NCBI RefSeq assembly: GCF_050947875.1
Contig: NC_134574.1
Location: forward strand, 153,426,434 to 153,490,433
DNA: 64,000 bases
Reading direction: 5' to 3'
From: Dermacentor variabilis
Lineage: Eukaryota; Arthropoda; Arachnida; Ixodida; Ixodidae
Below, in pieces: positions 10,118 through 23,119 of this stretch. A model generated the notes under the pieces. The model saw only the letters and a program-made list of their open reading frames with translations, was not told the DNA's origin and made no database searches. Every line of letters begins with the position of its first letter. Within the stretch, counting starts at the first letter, position 1. The translations under genes and the position numbers were made by a program.

Positions 10118-10215
10118 AAATTTAAGTGCGCGAGCGTTTTTCGCATTTCGCCCCCCATAGAAATGCGGTCGGAATCGAACCCGCGACCTCGAGCTGCGCA
10201 ACGCCATCTGGGCGT
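10118..10215 (-). mobile_element. Older SINE copy (5' part), split
   Basis: Minus-strand SINE head: AATGCGGTCGGAATCGAACC and CGACCTCGAGCTGCGCAACG are the complement of the box B region, and TTCGCATTTCGCCCCCCAT is the complement of the body start. Its first 15 bases are the right copy of the target duplication of the younger SINE. Confidence 0.8.
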
Positions 10216-11744
10216 ATACCGCCGACGGTGCACTTAAAATTTGAGCGTATAGTTCTTCCGGGGCACATTAACTTGAATATACTATGGTTAAATTCGCTCG
10301 TCGCCATTTGGGCGGTTTTTTCTTTGCACGTTCCGCGACTGTCTGCTGGCGTGTGTTGGCAATTTGCCACGTGTCTCTCTCTCTCTCTCTGTTATTTTTT
10401 TTTCTTCCTGCTAGGAAAACTGGCCGCGCACCACCATGAAGTGCTGGCCAGACAAGGAAGTTATAAAAAGGTTTATAAAGTTAGAAAGCTGCATGCAGTG
10501 CTATCTGGCTATTCCCGCCATCTTTTTTTTCTTTAACAATGAATCTCTCGTCGCGGGTGCACTCTGTTATTTGAGCTGATGTATGCAAACGTCGTTCTGG
10601 TGCGCAGAAAAAGAAATTTGCATAAAAAGGAAAAGCTCGGTAGGAGCTCAGTAGCGGGTTCTGCTGGTTTCTGGCTTCCCATTTCTTTCTTTTGTTTTCT
10701 ATAACGGAGACGCAACGAACATAAAATGGGGGGGCGAAATCTGGAATGGAGAAAAAAGTTCGCGTTAAACTGCTCGTAGCGTGCAGACCGGTTATATGAG
10801 CGCGACGTATCCGTTGTTCCGCTGGCGCGCGCAGATCCTTAAAGTCACCTCCCCCCCCCTCCCCCGCGCGCGCATTTGCCCGGTGCGCCGTTCTTGCTGA
10901 TAGCGAGTTGGCGTGAAAAAGAAAGGAGGTCCGTTTCAGGTTGGGAACTCGAGTATCCTATATGGCGGGTGATCTGGGTGGTTTCGGACGACCGAGCCGA
11001 GATGCTCGAATTGCGTGCTATATTCGTGCGCAAGAGAGAGTGTGTGTCTGTTCCAACCCGCGCACACGTACACACACGCACGCGCGCACGCACTTGGTTT
11101 GCTTGCCCAAAAGTTTCGGTCAGTCCACCGACCGAAACTGTTGGGCCAGAAAACCGAGGATAACCCGTGAAGTTCTGCTTCTCATCTTACTAGATGCGCT
11201 TGGCCCACCGAAAAGTCCGGTCGAAATATATAAACGAAAAGGAAAACAGAGGCGCTCGAGTTTTGTTAATCACGACCGTATAACGCCAGCAGCTACAATG
11301 AAGCCAATGACACACACGCACACGCGCACGTATATATATATATATAAATATATGGAAGCTCCCGTTTGAAATTATGTTTCAAGAGCAGTGCGCCTGGCTT
11401 GGTCCGAAATATGAATCATGCGCTGCTCTTTCTTTTTTTTTTTTATTTTTAAAAAGTTACCTCGATAAAGGAAAAGTCCACCTTGCAAAGGTTGGAATAA
11501 AAGCTAAAGAAGCGCCTATACGTGCTTGGCGGTTGCGTGCTTTCTTGAAGCATCAGCCCTCGCAAATTTGGCTCACGCGAGAGGCAAGGATAAGACAGCG
11601 CTATGTGGCGCGATGTCTACTGCATACAGTGCGCGTTCTAACATTTTTGTTTCGCGGCTGTTCCCCGTATAACGGTCACGGTCACGTGGCTGCCTCCGGC
11701 GCTGGGGTTACTGGTGGTGACTCGCTAACGGTCGCTGCAAAGCA
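10216..11744. other. Unassigned spacer
   Basis: No gene recognised. Contains a short (CT)n at about 10375-10391, CA/CG-rich simple sequence at 11060-11095 and a (TA)n run at about 11331-11346. Confidence 0.5.
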
Positions 11745-11965
11745 TGATTGTATATATGGTGTTGGGCTGCTGAACACGAGGTCGCGGGATCGAATCCCGG
11801 CCACGGCGGCCGCATTTCGACGGGGGCGAAATGCGAAGAACACCCGTGAACTTAGATTTAGGTGCACGTTAGAGAACACCAGCCGGTAGAAATTTCCGGA
11901 GTCCTCCACTACGGCGTGCCTCATAATCAGAAGTTGGTTTTGGCACGTGAAACCCCATAATTAAT
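11745..11965 (+). mobile_element. Ruka-like SINE, head truncated
   Basis: Starts within the head at GGTGTTGGGCTGCTGAACAC, keeps a good box B (GAGGTCGCGGGATCGAATCC) and the full body through TTTTGGCACGTGAAACCCC, followed by an A/T-rich end. Box A is missing or replaced. Confidence 0.85.
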
Positions 11966-12751
11966 TTTTTTTTAGGCGAGTGTGTGCGCTTAGGGTGGCG
12001 CCGGGTGCACAGCGGGCAGCACAGATTGTGTGCACAGGAGATTATCATAGCGAGGTATGCGTGTATGGGCTTTTGATTGCTGCACGGTGCTGTTAGCCGT
12101 GGGATGACCTGCATGGCGAACTGGGCGATTATCTTCTAGCCTTTGACCAATTAACGCGCCATGTCTAAACTTCGTGGTCACGCATCAGCCAATATCGTCG
12201 TCACCAGTGGTTGTTGTTGATGCCGTGAGGATATCGGCTGCGGGCGCGGATCTAGCCTCGCTATAATTACCGGCTGCAAAGCCTATACGAAAGTTCTCAC
12301 ATTGATTTTAAACTATCTTTGCACCATTGCCCTGATCGTGCGCCCATATCCCTTAGAAATGCAAAGTCGCTGCCACATTTGGTTTTTCTTTCCCGTGGCA
12401 ACCGGGTAACGCGTTCTTCGCGTTTCATTATGCGAATTTAAACAGGGGCAGAACTAAACTTAGCTACTTTCACTTAGCCCCTCGACGCCCGCACATCACC
12501 GTTAAATTACACCATTCCTTCCACCCCGACAACGTGGCGTCGAGCTTTTATTTATTTTCTTTTTTTTGTTTTGCTCGTGTCAGCCGTTGTTGGAATAAAC
12601 AGGGGGCATTAATTACCAGCTACTAACCGTATTTTGCAAATGGTCGCGCCATCTCTTAACAGACAAATGAACTAAACCTGTGTGCGCTGATTTGCGTGGG
12701 CGGCGAAGCGCGGGATATAAGGATGGAGGCAGAGAGAGAGCGGCCTGTACG
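11966..12751. other. Unassigned spacer
   Basis: No gene recognised; no convincing repeats beyond short T-runs. Confidence 0.5.
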
Positions 12752-12970
12752 TACACTCGGCGGCGAAAGTTTACGAGACGCAGGATTTGCGAAAAAGCCA
12801 AACTTTCGCGAAGCCTGCGTACGTAGCGTCTAATTAAAAGCGTTGATCCGTAGTAGCTCCTGCGAACTACACTGCGATCCATTAAATTAGAGAAGTGTTA
12901 CACCTTAACAGAGAAGAAATCCGAGTTTTTCGTGAAACCCGTGCCCCGTAAACTTTTGCGGGTGACTGTA
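12752..12970. mobile_element. Tc1/mariner-type MITE
   Basis: TA at 12752-12753 and 12969-12970 flank inverted ends: CACTCGGCGGCGAAAGTTTA on the left and, reverse-complemented, CAGTCACCCGCAAAAGTTTA on the right, with further similarity inward. An internal AAAGTTTACGA...AAACTTTCGCG inverted pair gives extra foldback. At about 219 bp with no transposase frame it is non-autonomous. Confidence 0.75.
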
Positions 12971-15900
12971 TACGTAGTTCTCGTGCTGGCAGAGGAGGCG
13001 CCCGTGCCCTTTGCTGCTGCTACTGCAGCTCCCGACAAAACGGACACGTGAGATGGGTCGGATTTATTTTCCGGACAGAGAGCTTCCGCGACCGGGCATA
13101 TGATCGAAGAACTCTGCAAGATGATCGGTGGCGATCAATCAGGCACCGAATCTCCCGCGGGGCAGCAGTCGAGTTGGCCGGGCTCTGGGCAAGAGACGTT
13201 TGCACGCGGAACAGCTTTTCGCTCCCACACGAAAAAGGAAAGAGGGGGAGGGGGGGGTTGAGGGGGATGTGAAAGAAAACAGATGGCGTCTCGCTAGCGG
13301 ACTGGCGGAGCCACTCTTTCTCGCCTCGAGCACGCGGGGTCGTATCTCGATGGCGCACACTGGGAACTTGCACTGCCCCAGTCAAAAGTATGCAGCGCTG
13401 GCGAAGGTCGCCTAAGCAGCGACTGAATTCAGGAAGCACGTTTGCTTATAATTTACGATTTATTCTATGATTTCTTTTTGTGCACGTATACGTAAGCTCG
13501 CTGCTAATGGTAGGCTTAGCGGCGCTGCTATCGTAAAACACTCTTATCGCGACGCCGGACATTTGACAAAGCAGTTGAGCTCTCGGCCTTAGGCGTTCGC
13601 CGTTATTCATGCGAGAAGGCGCGTATGATCAAAATAATAAGTGAAAGAATCAAGCTAGCTAGATGTGTAGAGCACACTTCACTTCTTGAATACGTATGTT
13701 AGGTAACTCCTAATGTGACTGGAGACCGGATGTGCCGATAGGAAGCCCTGTTAACGCGGCGAAAGTTGGGCCGCGTCGCGTTAAAATTGGCGCAGCAACT
13801 CCCCGTGACGAGATAGTTTGTCGCACTTAGTCTTGTCGAGGCTAACTGATAAGTTAACCATTTATGAGAATCACGTTTTACTCGAAAACGGAATTAAATC
13901 TGGCAACTTAATTCTGACTTTCTGCGCGGAAGTTGTCCTTAGTGGCCGTGTATATATACTGAATAACGACTCATTTTCCGATCTTACCTCCCGTCGCGAT
14001 AAGTGACCGATCCCGGCGATAACGACTGCGAGAACAATTGAGGAGAACTGAGGCAGCTCGGTGTCTCGACCCTCAAAACCATTTCAAGGAATCATTTCAA
14101 GGAACAACGATCACAAGGAACGCACAAGAGATATGGACGGTTCCATTTAATTGAATTTGATAAGGAAAGACACGCGGACACTCACTCACGCACACTCTCT
14201 GTCTCTCTCTCACTCACACACACTCTCACTCATCACTCACACACACTCTCTCTCATCACTCACTCTCTCTCACTCATCACTCACTCACTCTCTCTTCTCA
14301 ATCGCGTGGCTGCAGCCTTGGCAACGCTGCACTGTATTCTTCTCGAGGTCGAGTGCAGATTCCCGAGTGCGTCTATGCGGCGCTTCGTGTGACGGAGGCT
14401 GGGACGTCGCTTCGGCTGCCGAGTTGGCGACGACGGAGCGTCCCCACCGCCTGTGTTTGTCCTACTCGTCTCTCCGAGCTTCTTCTTCTGCACTTGGACT
14501 TCCCGGGCCGCCGTGGCGGAGTGTTCTCCCCCTTTTGTCTTCTCTCCTTCTGCATTTCTTGTTCCTATATCGTGCGTGAAGACAGCCGGATCGCGTGGGA
14601 TCGAGTGCGTGCGCTGCAGCCCGGTCGTATAGCTGTGGTGTTTCCGCTTGTATTGTCGTATGGCGTGAAGCGCAGCCATCGGTGCTGTGTTGAGCAAGCC
14701 CTCGCTGGCCCTCAAAGTCATTTCAAATGAAAAACAAACAAACAAACACGCGAACAAAGAGAGCGTACATTTTCGGTTCTTAAATAATTCAATGCTTTGT
14801 ATACACACACATCTTGGTCGTTTTCGTTGTTGCTTCTTTGTTCATACCTCTTCGTCGCAGCTGTTGCTTCCCACTATACGAGACGCAAAGTCAGGTTTAT
14901 AAGAGAAATTTAACGGATCCTCGAGAGGTTTCTAGCATGTTACTCCGGAAGGGTAGGATGGAAACTGAAACAACGTGCGCGCTTCGCAACAAAGAATACA
15001 CAGCAAGATAGCAAGGTCGGCGAGTTGGTCAGTGGGGGTTAAAAGTACGATGAAAAAGAATACACAACATACTTAAAGCTTAACACTCAGCTAATGTGTC
15101 TCATTGAGACCACTGTCTCTAAGAAATCCGATAGCTTTCGGCACCAATTTCTTCGATTATGCGAGCAGCGTAGCAGCCTTTCGTTCCAGCCTCAAGAGGG
15201 CGCGGGTGTCCTTCCGTCCTCGCGGCTTTCCTCACCGTTCCTTTGATCGAGAGATTGGTTTGGGCGTCGGTGTCGGCAACGAAAGGTAGCCGGCGCTTGG
15301 ACCCTGTGTCTGCGCCGCGGGCACACCGCGCGGCATCCTCCCTCCCCCCGGCTTTTGTGCTACGCGAGAGAAAGAGCGACGATGTGAACCGTGCAGCGTC
15401 GTGGAAGCAGGCGCCGACAGCGTTGAGGATGCCCTGGCAGCTCTGGCGGCGCTTTTACTTTGGCTCGTATCTCTGTACCTTACTTTCGTGTTCACTCTGC
15501 AGTCTGTGGTGACGAAAGTTAACAACTCAAATCGTTGTAGGCGCATACGCGCACCTTCGATATTCGGCGTTGTGCGCCATGCCCATCCTCGAATATGGCA
15601 AATATAGGTTCCTCGACGAGTCGTCGTGAAGTGCTGAAATCAGCTCTGAACAACCAGGCATCCCAGATTCACTCCGTTTGCTGCCTCGATTTTCTTTTTT
15701 TTTTTCCATGTTGTGGTCACACTCGAAGCGTTGTGCCGGCTGTCGTGGGCGCACGCTCTGTGGCATCCTTCCTCCTTTAAACTCCGTCCGAAGTCCGAAA
15801 AAAAAAAAAAAAAAGCTCGGTTTTAGACAAAGGCGTCACCGTCTTGATCTGTTTTCTTTCTTGTCCTTTATTTTTTTTTTTCAACAGCCACATCGACCCG

Positions 15901-16999
15901 CACTTGTCCAATGCGCCGGCCAGTCGCGTGTGGACGTCACGCGCTAGCTGAATTCACAGCACGTGCGCCATCTCTCTTGTCTTCCCGCGGCACTGCACGG
16001 ATTTAGGTGGGACGGGGTTTCCGTCTTTTCGCCATATGTATATGTGCCGACTTCGCGCGTCACCCTGAGAAGCGGACAATGGAAGTCTCGCAACGAAGTC
16101 GGAAGAAGGACTCGGCTGCCGCCATATAGGGAGCGGAGCGCGCACGCCGAAAAGAACCCGCAGCTCGATTGCCGCGTCGCTCTTTCTTTCGTCCACCGTT
16201 CCGCAGGCAGCGCTGCCAAATGCACGCCGCGAGCCTCGGGAAGCAAAGTGAAGAGAGAGACGCTCGATCGTTCTTTCGCATATACGCGTCGAAACGTCGT
16301 GATCGAACGTGTAACGCCTTTTGTGTTGCGCGCCGAGCGGGCCGCGGCGCGGACACTTTGCAAGCGGGCGCCCACGAATTCCGTGGCCCGTTCTCTCTCT
16401 CTCTTCACCCCGCCGCCCTCCACCCATCCCCAACGAGCGTGTAACTCGTGCCTTTCGCTGACTCGGGTCGTGCTTTCGCCTTGGAATATATTGCGTTGAA
16501 TCCGCCTTTGTTGGCCGCATAATGCGCGCTTGGGGCGTGGCATGCAGCAGCGCCGAGTAACTTTTTCGTGCGTCACAGCGTTACACACCTGGGTTGTGAG
16601 GGGCGCCGCCTGGCGGGCAGGCTTAGAATTAATTTTTTTTCGGCATCTCTGGGTTCACCGTTAACGTGTGTTATATAGGTATACGCCCGAATCTCGCCAT
16701 GCGCGCGTTTTTTTTTTTTTTTTTTCGTGTTCCACCCGCGTAGGAAATGCGACCGGGCGTTCAGCGAGGGGGACGTCTCAGCCGCGCTGAATTAACGATC
16801 AAGGATGATTCAAAACGCTATACCGTTGCGTCCAACAAAAGATGCGCGTTTGGGAAAGATGTTGGTTCGGGTGTATACATACTGTGCGAACGTTTGGGCG
16901 TCAAGCGGCATTTGGGTCAGCAGGCGGGTAGCGGTCTCTATAATTGCGTCCTGTATAATGCAGGCGGCCTAAGACTGCATGCCATGTCTTTTTCATATC
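12971..16999. other. Unassigned 4-kb spacer, CpG-rich near 16.0-16.5 kb
   Basis: No gene recognised on either strand. CA/CT-rich simple sequence occupies 14170-14300. CCCTCAAAACCATTTCAAGG near 14070 recurs as CCCTCAAAGTCATTTCAAAT near 14707, around a CT-rich insert, so a 0.6-kb element is possible. 15950-16500 is CpG-rich and could be a regulatory island. Confidence 0.4.
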
Positions 17000-17360
<361 letters not shown>

Positions 17361-20000
17361 TCATGTCAATGCTGCCGAATCCCTTTCCTAGCGAACTCAG
17401 AAGGGTAACTTCTGCAGACACGGCTATGAAATCGACAGCTGTAAAAATCAGAACACTATTATTACGAGAGCGAGTCACACATCCTTTATTAAGTTATAAG
17501 TTATACAAAACTCTTGTCTCGGTTTTTTACTTTTTTGGGGGTGGGGTGGGGGGAGGGGTCTCTATTAGATAGCCTCTCACTCCGTAACCGCTGTATATGA
17601 CCCCCCAATTCTACGAACGTGCAACAAATCATTAATTGTAATATATTTTAATGGGACGTCACGAAAATTGGTGGGGGGTGGGGGGGGGGAGGGGGGCTCG
17701 CGTTGCATCGCCGATGCGTGGGTTGGTGGGCGCAGTAGTCGAAGTCGCATCGTCATCGCCTTGTCGAAAGCTTTAGACGACGGGATAATAGGGGGCAAGA
17801 ACGTTATAAAGACGCTGCGCGTTCTAACAGAAGCGCAACAGAAGGGTATACGAGACACGAGTTCAGAAGACTACAGCGCAGGACCAGGCTTATCATCCCG
17901 TGTGAAATGTTCTTTTTTTGGGGGGTGGGGGGGGGGTTAAGGGTGCGTGTTATAGACCGGTCGAAGGGCCCATTCGCTTTTATTGGTGCAAAATCTTTTA
18001 AGTCCATAATGAAATAGAACAGAATGGCTTATGCGGCGTGCGCCCAGTCTTCGGCGAGACGCGGTCATTTGTACGGCTTGCGACTATGCGACCAGGCTGG
18101 CCGGCATGTGTGCGTAGGTGATTTGTGCTCACTACACCTACAATTTTCGTGACGTGCAGGTAACTTGTAAGCATGACCCTACGCCGTCAAGAAGCCGCGC
18201 TCTCTCTTATATTGCACGCATTTTGAAACGGTCACTTCAAAGGAGGATGTAATCAGTGGCGATTTTTTGCGCGTTCAAAGAATGCTGAAACTGCACTGTA
18301 TAGAGTTACAAGGTCGGCAGCTATATGATGAAGCAAAAAAGAAAGAAAGAAAAGTCAGGGTTACAAGGTCGGCAGCTATTTGATAAAGCAAAACAAGAAA
18401 GAAGAAAAAAAAAAGTCGGGATATAATTTTTTTTTTGTCACTACCTCCTTTGAAGAGTAGTCGAGTACATGCGTGCTACAGAAGAACAAAAAATAGCGCG
18501 CACCTTTGAATGAACGAATCGACGACGTGCTGACGTCGCACACGGCGCTTTTTTTTAACGCGAGTTGAACAGCGTGCTAACGTCAATACTCGGGTTTTGA
18601 AGGGAATAGGACGGTTTTCCTTCTCGCGTTTGATTTATCCGCATGTCGCTCCGGAAATGCTCCCGCTATTAGATTTTTTTTCTTCCTTTCTATCCGAGGG
18701 CGGACAAAATGGCGAACGCGCTATAGCGCCCGTCTCGTAACGTTGGCCCAAAAGTGTAGTAGCGCACAGCGAGCTCTAGTCAGCTCCTCAATCTTGCAGG
18801 CGCAATGATTTTTCACGGGGTCCTTTGTCGATCGGCGACGAGCAGTGGTACGGCGGTGACGAGCGTCGTTTCTAAAAATAAAAAAAAAAAAAAAGAGGAA
18901 GGGAGAGATTCGCTGCTGTCGCGCGGTGGATGCCATGTTTCAGAAAGGGGAGGGGGCTCGCGGTCTTTAGCTCCGCTTCGCGATGGAGATAAGCGGGATG
19001 AATGGGGGAGGTCGGGCGCCTGTGTCCTCCCCCCCCTCCCCCTCCGACCCATCTACCTCTCCGTCCCGACCGCGCCGCTCCATCGCTACGCGTCGGCCGT
19101 ACGCGACGACGAAGACGTAGAGGAGGAGGGACGGCACGCCGATAAGGACCGAATGGCGCGGAAGAGGAGGTTGTCGGCGCGACTCCTTCTTTATCGCGGG
19201 TTGCGCCTCGCGAGTCTTGGGGAGGCGGGAATGACGTGGCGGCGGCGGCAGCCTGCCTGCTTGCTCCGGAAATGTTCGCGGTCTCCTTCGAGGTCTTCTT
19301 GCGTCCGGTAGCGAGTGTGCCCCCCCCCCCCCGGAAAACTTCTTCCAGGCTTGGTCCGCGCTTGCTCGTTCGGCACCACCGCGGGTCCCGACAGGAAAGC
19401 GAGCAAACTGTACTCATTTTTTGTTTTCCCCTAGAGTTACTGCATATGTGTCCCTCACATACAGTAACTCTACCTTTTCCCTATAAGGTCTGCGACCTCC
19501 TGCAGACTATACTCCGAAATTCCGCGTATTTGGCGACGGTCTTGTGCTGGCTTGTCGTGACGAGGGCCGAGTCTAGTGACACGGGTTAACTTTTCCTCCG
19601 TACACCGATGCCTGTATGTGAAGGCCTCGCTCGCGATCCACCGAGCAGGTGAATTGGCTGGGACGGTTGTCCTCCGAGCGGCATATGCTGGCGGAAGCGC
19701 AACGAGGTGCTCTGAGAACGGGCCAGCGGACGTCCGCCAGATTCGTGAGATACCTGCAGATGCCACGCGACTACGCCAGAAAAGTCGCCGGAGAAGTCAC
19801 CGCACGGCGTCTCCTAATGCAGCGTTTAGGCTAAAGAATGACGTAGCTTGGTGGCAGCGGCTACTACCCCGTTTCTAAGCTGTATATTCTAGTACGATCA
19901 ATATGGGGGTGAAGACTGGAGATGACTCAGCTTTCCAGAGTGCTGAGGATGGGGAGCAGCCAACGCCGTGGCGAAGATGCGGCCAGTCGCGCTGCAATGT
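17361..20000. other. Unassigned spacer with G-rich tracts
   Basis: No gene recognised. G-runs on the + strand near 17536, 17673 and 17920 have G-quadruplex potential. GGACGTCACGAAAATTGG at 17656 has an inverted partner near 18138-18158, so a 0.5-kb TIR element is possible. 18800-19300 is GC-rich. Confidence 0.4.
18305..18419. repeat. Tandem duplication, about 57-bp unit, two copies
   Basis: GTTACAAGGTCGGCAGCTAT begins both units (18305 and 18360), each followed by TGAT-AAGCAAAA, an A/G-rich run and AAGTC-GG. Confidence 0.88.
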
Positions 20001-20305
20001 TGCGTGTATTCGCGGGCTTCTATGACGGTAGAAAAAAAAAAACTTTTGCGTAGCAAGTATTGAGCAATATAAAGCTGTATAGGGAGTTTTTCATGTTGCT
20101 CTACAATTTTCTCATTGACACTTTTGTCTAATTATAGTAATTCATAAGATATTGAACTAATTAATACTAATTATGGCATTAGGCGGAACGAAAAAAAAAT
20201 ACTCTATCTCCAAACGACTGCAATCAACGTCACCTTTGTCCTGTCCAGCTCCGTGGCATTTGCATATTGTAAAATTTCGGCGCATGGCAGTTGGGACGCC
20301 CTGTA
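20001..20305 (-). mobile_element. GGGTGTCCC-family repeat, copy A
   Basis: This is the reverse complement of 52247-52564 over its whole length. Shared blocks include GCGTGTATTCGCGGGCTTCT, GGGAGTTTTTCATGT, CTCTACAATTTTCTCATTGA, and CCGTGGCATTTGCATATT before the end TTGGGACGCCCTGTA. AT-rich core, no ORF. It is followed directly by a short (ATG)n run. Confidence 0.82.
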
Positions 20306-21942
20306 TGATGATGATGATGATGATGAACCCCTACCGCACCCTGTATATTGTGCAGCTCTTGTGACTGCTTCCTCCTCTTCGTGTTCGCCAGACGAACGCT
20401 TTTGCCGCTTTCTGTGCTATACTGCGTGTCACCTAGCATGGATTTTCTTTCGCTTGCTATGTGCCTTAGCCCTCCCACGGTGTGTCAACGTGGACTGCGC
20501 CCCCCCCCCCCGCTTTTCGAAATTAAGCACCCAATTTCGAACGCTCCTTGCACACCCCTTTCCCCCGCGTACTCGTCCACGCGTGCAGCGCGTAAATGTC
20601 AGCGCGGCCTTGCCCTTCTGGCTCGTGTATGTCCCGACCTTAATACGACGGGCAAGGGAGAGGGGTTTGGGCGGGCTCGCAGCAGCTGCGCATGAGACGG
20701 GACATCTTCAATTGCTCATTACCGCGGTGCTGACCTTCGCTTTTACGTGGATTTTTGCTTTTCGTATTTCTTTTTTTTTTTCTTAGATCGCTAACGATAC
20801 CGCCTGTGAGCGCATAGCGGTAGAGCTTGCAGTTGCACTCGGTATATGTAGGCATTTAAGTTGGAACAGCGTGCATGAACTGGTCAAGAAAGCTCCATCG
20901 GTTTCCGTTTCAGTTCATTTCGGGCAATCAGAGCTGTGTACCTTCGATGTCCAAGACGACGGCTTCTTGTCTGCGCGTCAGAACGAGAACACGCCTCGAT
21001 ATCGCTTGGCGCCATGTCTATGTCAGCTTTTGACGAAAAGTCGAAATGTTACTGCGATATTTTCTGTCTTGAAGAAGGAAAAAAAGGAACTGCTGAAATG
21101 AAGTAAGTCAGATTCACGTCCTTCTATCACGAATTATGACTGAGTGTTTTTGAGGTTTCCAATTATGTCCAGAAACACGACGCAATATACGCAGAAAAAG
21201 AAATCTGACGTTTAGCATGAATATTTATGTAAGGTCAGAGTAGACGTCGACTAGTCAGTAGTAATTACGGCTAGACGTCTAGTCGTAATTACGTCTGTCG
21301 TGTGACGTCTAGTCGTTCGCAACGTGGTGGACGCGGTTCGAACCATGAAACCGGGAACTCAAAGAGGTGCGACGTGATGCTAACACATTTCTCTCACATT
21401 TACCGCTAAATCCCGTTGGGTCTTTCTTTTTTTCTAAATCTTGTCACTAGCCGAAATATTCAACTAAAGTAAATTGCGTCTCATGTACTACGCCCGGGCG
21501 GTGTGCAAACTTCTTTAGGAGGGAGACTGCCGATGTCTCTTTAGCGCGGCGGCAAGTCCCTAAAGACGATGTGATCTTCTGCGTTGTCAACAAGTTCCTA
21601 ACGAAGCGGCTTATGTCCTTTGGCGTCGCCATAATGACTCACTATATACTGGCTCGCGCTGCGTTCTATGAGCGATGATCGGGCTGCACCCTCCTGCCAC
21701 CCTCGCCTCCCGCACCCCCCAACCCCTCTCGTCGTATCGTTCTCTGGCCTCTCGTGTTCGGGCCGTCGCGCTCGCGGCTTAGCGTCGAGAGGAGACTGCG
21801 ACACTCATCTCCGCATCAGTGCTAATCGCGCCCGCGTATAAATCTCGGGGTAAACGAGGGTGGTGCCGACTTTCCTCCCCTGTTCGGCGCATAAGTGGGC
21901 CCAGTTTCGAGCCTGTGAAGTTAGGCTGCTTTCCTTCCTTCT

Positions 21943-21973
<31 letters not shown>

Positions 21974-22882
21974 GTGTCTGTCTGGGGCGAGGGGGATTAA
22001 AGGGGGGGGGGGTGGCTGAGCCGGCTGATTTGAGTGAGCAGACACGCTGACTTATTAACCCAACACGGAGCACGTTTCTGGCTCGTCGCTAGGCGATGTT
22101 CCGATATTCTTCAGTCCGTCTCGATCTCCTTAGGGTTAATCTGTAGCGCCAAACAGTTTGGTCTAAGAAGGATCGTGGTAGAAATATTGCCAAACGATAT
22201 GAGTCCACAATAAAAGGCCACTGGAAGAAGCGAAAGAGAGAAAACAGGCAAGGTTGCGTAAATTTTCGCCGTCTGACAGAGGTATCCCCCCCCCCCCCCC
22301 CGTTTTAATCTAACGTTTTTAATAAGGACCTAGCGGGAAAACATGCTGGGACGGGTAAATGTTCGTGGGCTGACAGATTATTTTTTTCTTTCCTTTTTAT
22401 AATAAGGATTTACGCAAGCGTGCGCTAATTACGCAGAATTGCGGGAGCACCAAAGAAATCTGCCCGGTTATAAACCACCATTGCCCCCCGGAGAAAAGTA
22501 CGGCGATCTGCCCCCGGGGTTAATTTGAGAAAAGAGCGAGATGGGAACAAAAAAAGAAAAGTTAATGATTGTCTCGGCCTTCAGTGCGTCTTCATTCTCC
22601 CGTCCGCCCAGCGGTGGCGTTGTTGGAGCCGTGTAGTACGTTGCAGGAAATCGGCTGAAGTTTGCGACATAGTCTTCCAGTTGTCGGAAGTGTTGCTAAA
22701 AAAAAAAAAAAGAGAAAATAATGCTCCGAGAGAAAGCCTTTAACCTTTGGGTCGGTAATTGCGTAATAAACCGGACTTTTTTTTTTCAGTCCTATCCGAG
22801 CGCGGAACACGATATTGGCCTGGTCACGGTAGTCAGTGTGCTGTTTTCATCGAATTTTCTCTTCTTCCTTTCTTTCCTGTTC
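20306..22882. other. Unassigned spacer
   Basis: No gene recognised. Short C-runs at about 20502 and 22287, and TG-rich sequence at 21955-21975. A 32-bp palindrome is listed separately. Confidence 0.45.
21261..21292. repeat. 32-bp near-perfect palindrome
   Basis: GTAATTACG at the left and CGTAATTAC at the right surround the core CTAGACGTCTAG; only one pair mismatches. GACGTC(T)AGTCG recurs just downstream at about 21304. Confidence 0.85.
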
Positions 22883-22883
22883 A

Positions 22884-22942
<59 letters not shown>
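22883..22942. repeat. (TTTC)n microsatellite
   Basis: About fifteen TTTC units. Confidence 0.97.
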
Positions 22943-22943
<1 letters not shown>

Positions 22944-22970
22944 GATGAAGGACCCCGTGGTTAAGCAAGA

Positions 22971-22973
<3 letters not shown>

Positions 22974-23005
<32 letters not shown>
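22974..23005. repeat. (GA)n microsatellite
   Basis: About sixteen GA units, 30 bp after the TTTC array. Confidence 0.95.
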
Positions 23006-23007
<2 letters not shown>

Positions 23008-23119
23008 AGTTGTTATTCCGCGACTGATAAACTTGGGAAGCGCAGGCAGACGACAGTGATGACTCTGTCTGTCCTGTCGTCTGTCTTCCGCCCGCGAGTA
23101 TAATATTGACCGCGAGGTG

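Noticed and set aside
14281..14808. 175-codon minus-strand open frame
   Set aside because: Overlaps equally long + strand frames, has no recognisable domain and lies partly in CT/CA simple sequence.
15944..16588. 214-codon minus-strand open frame in CpG-rich DNA
   Set aside because: Three overlapping frames on both strands are open, as expected from high GC; Arg/Ser-rich composition and no motif.
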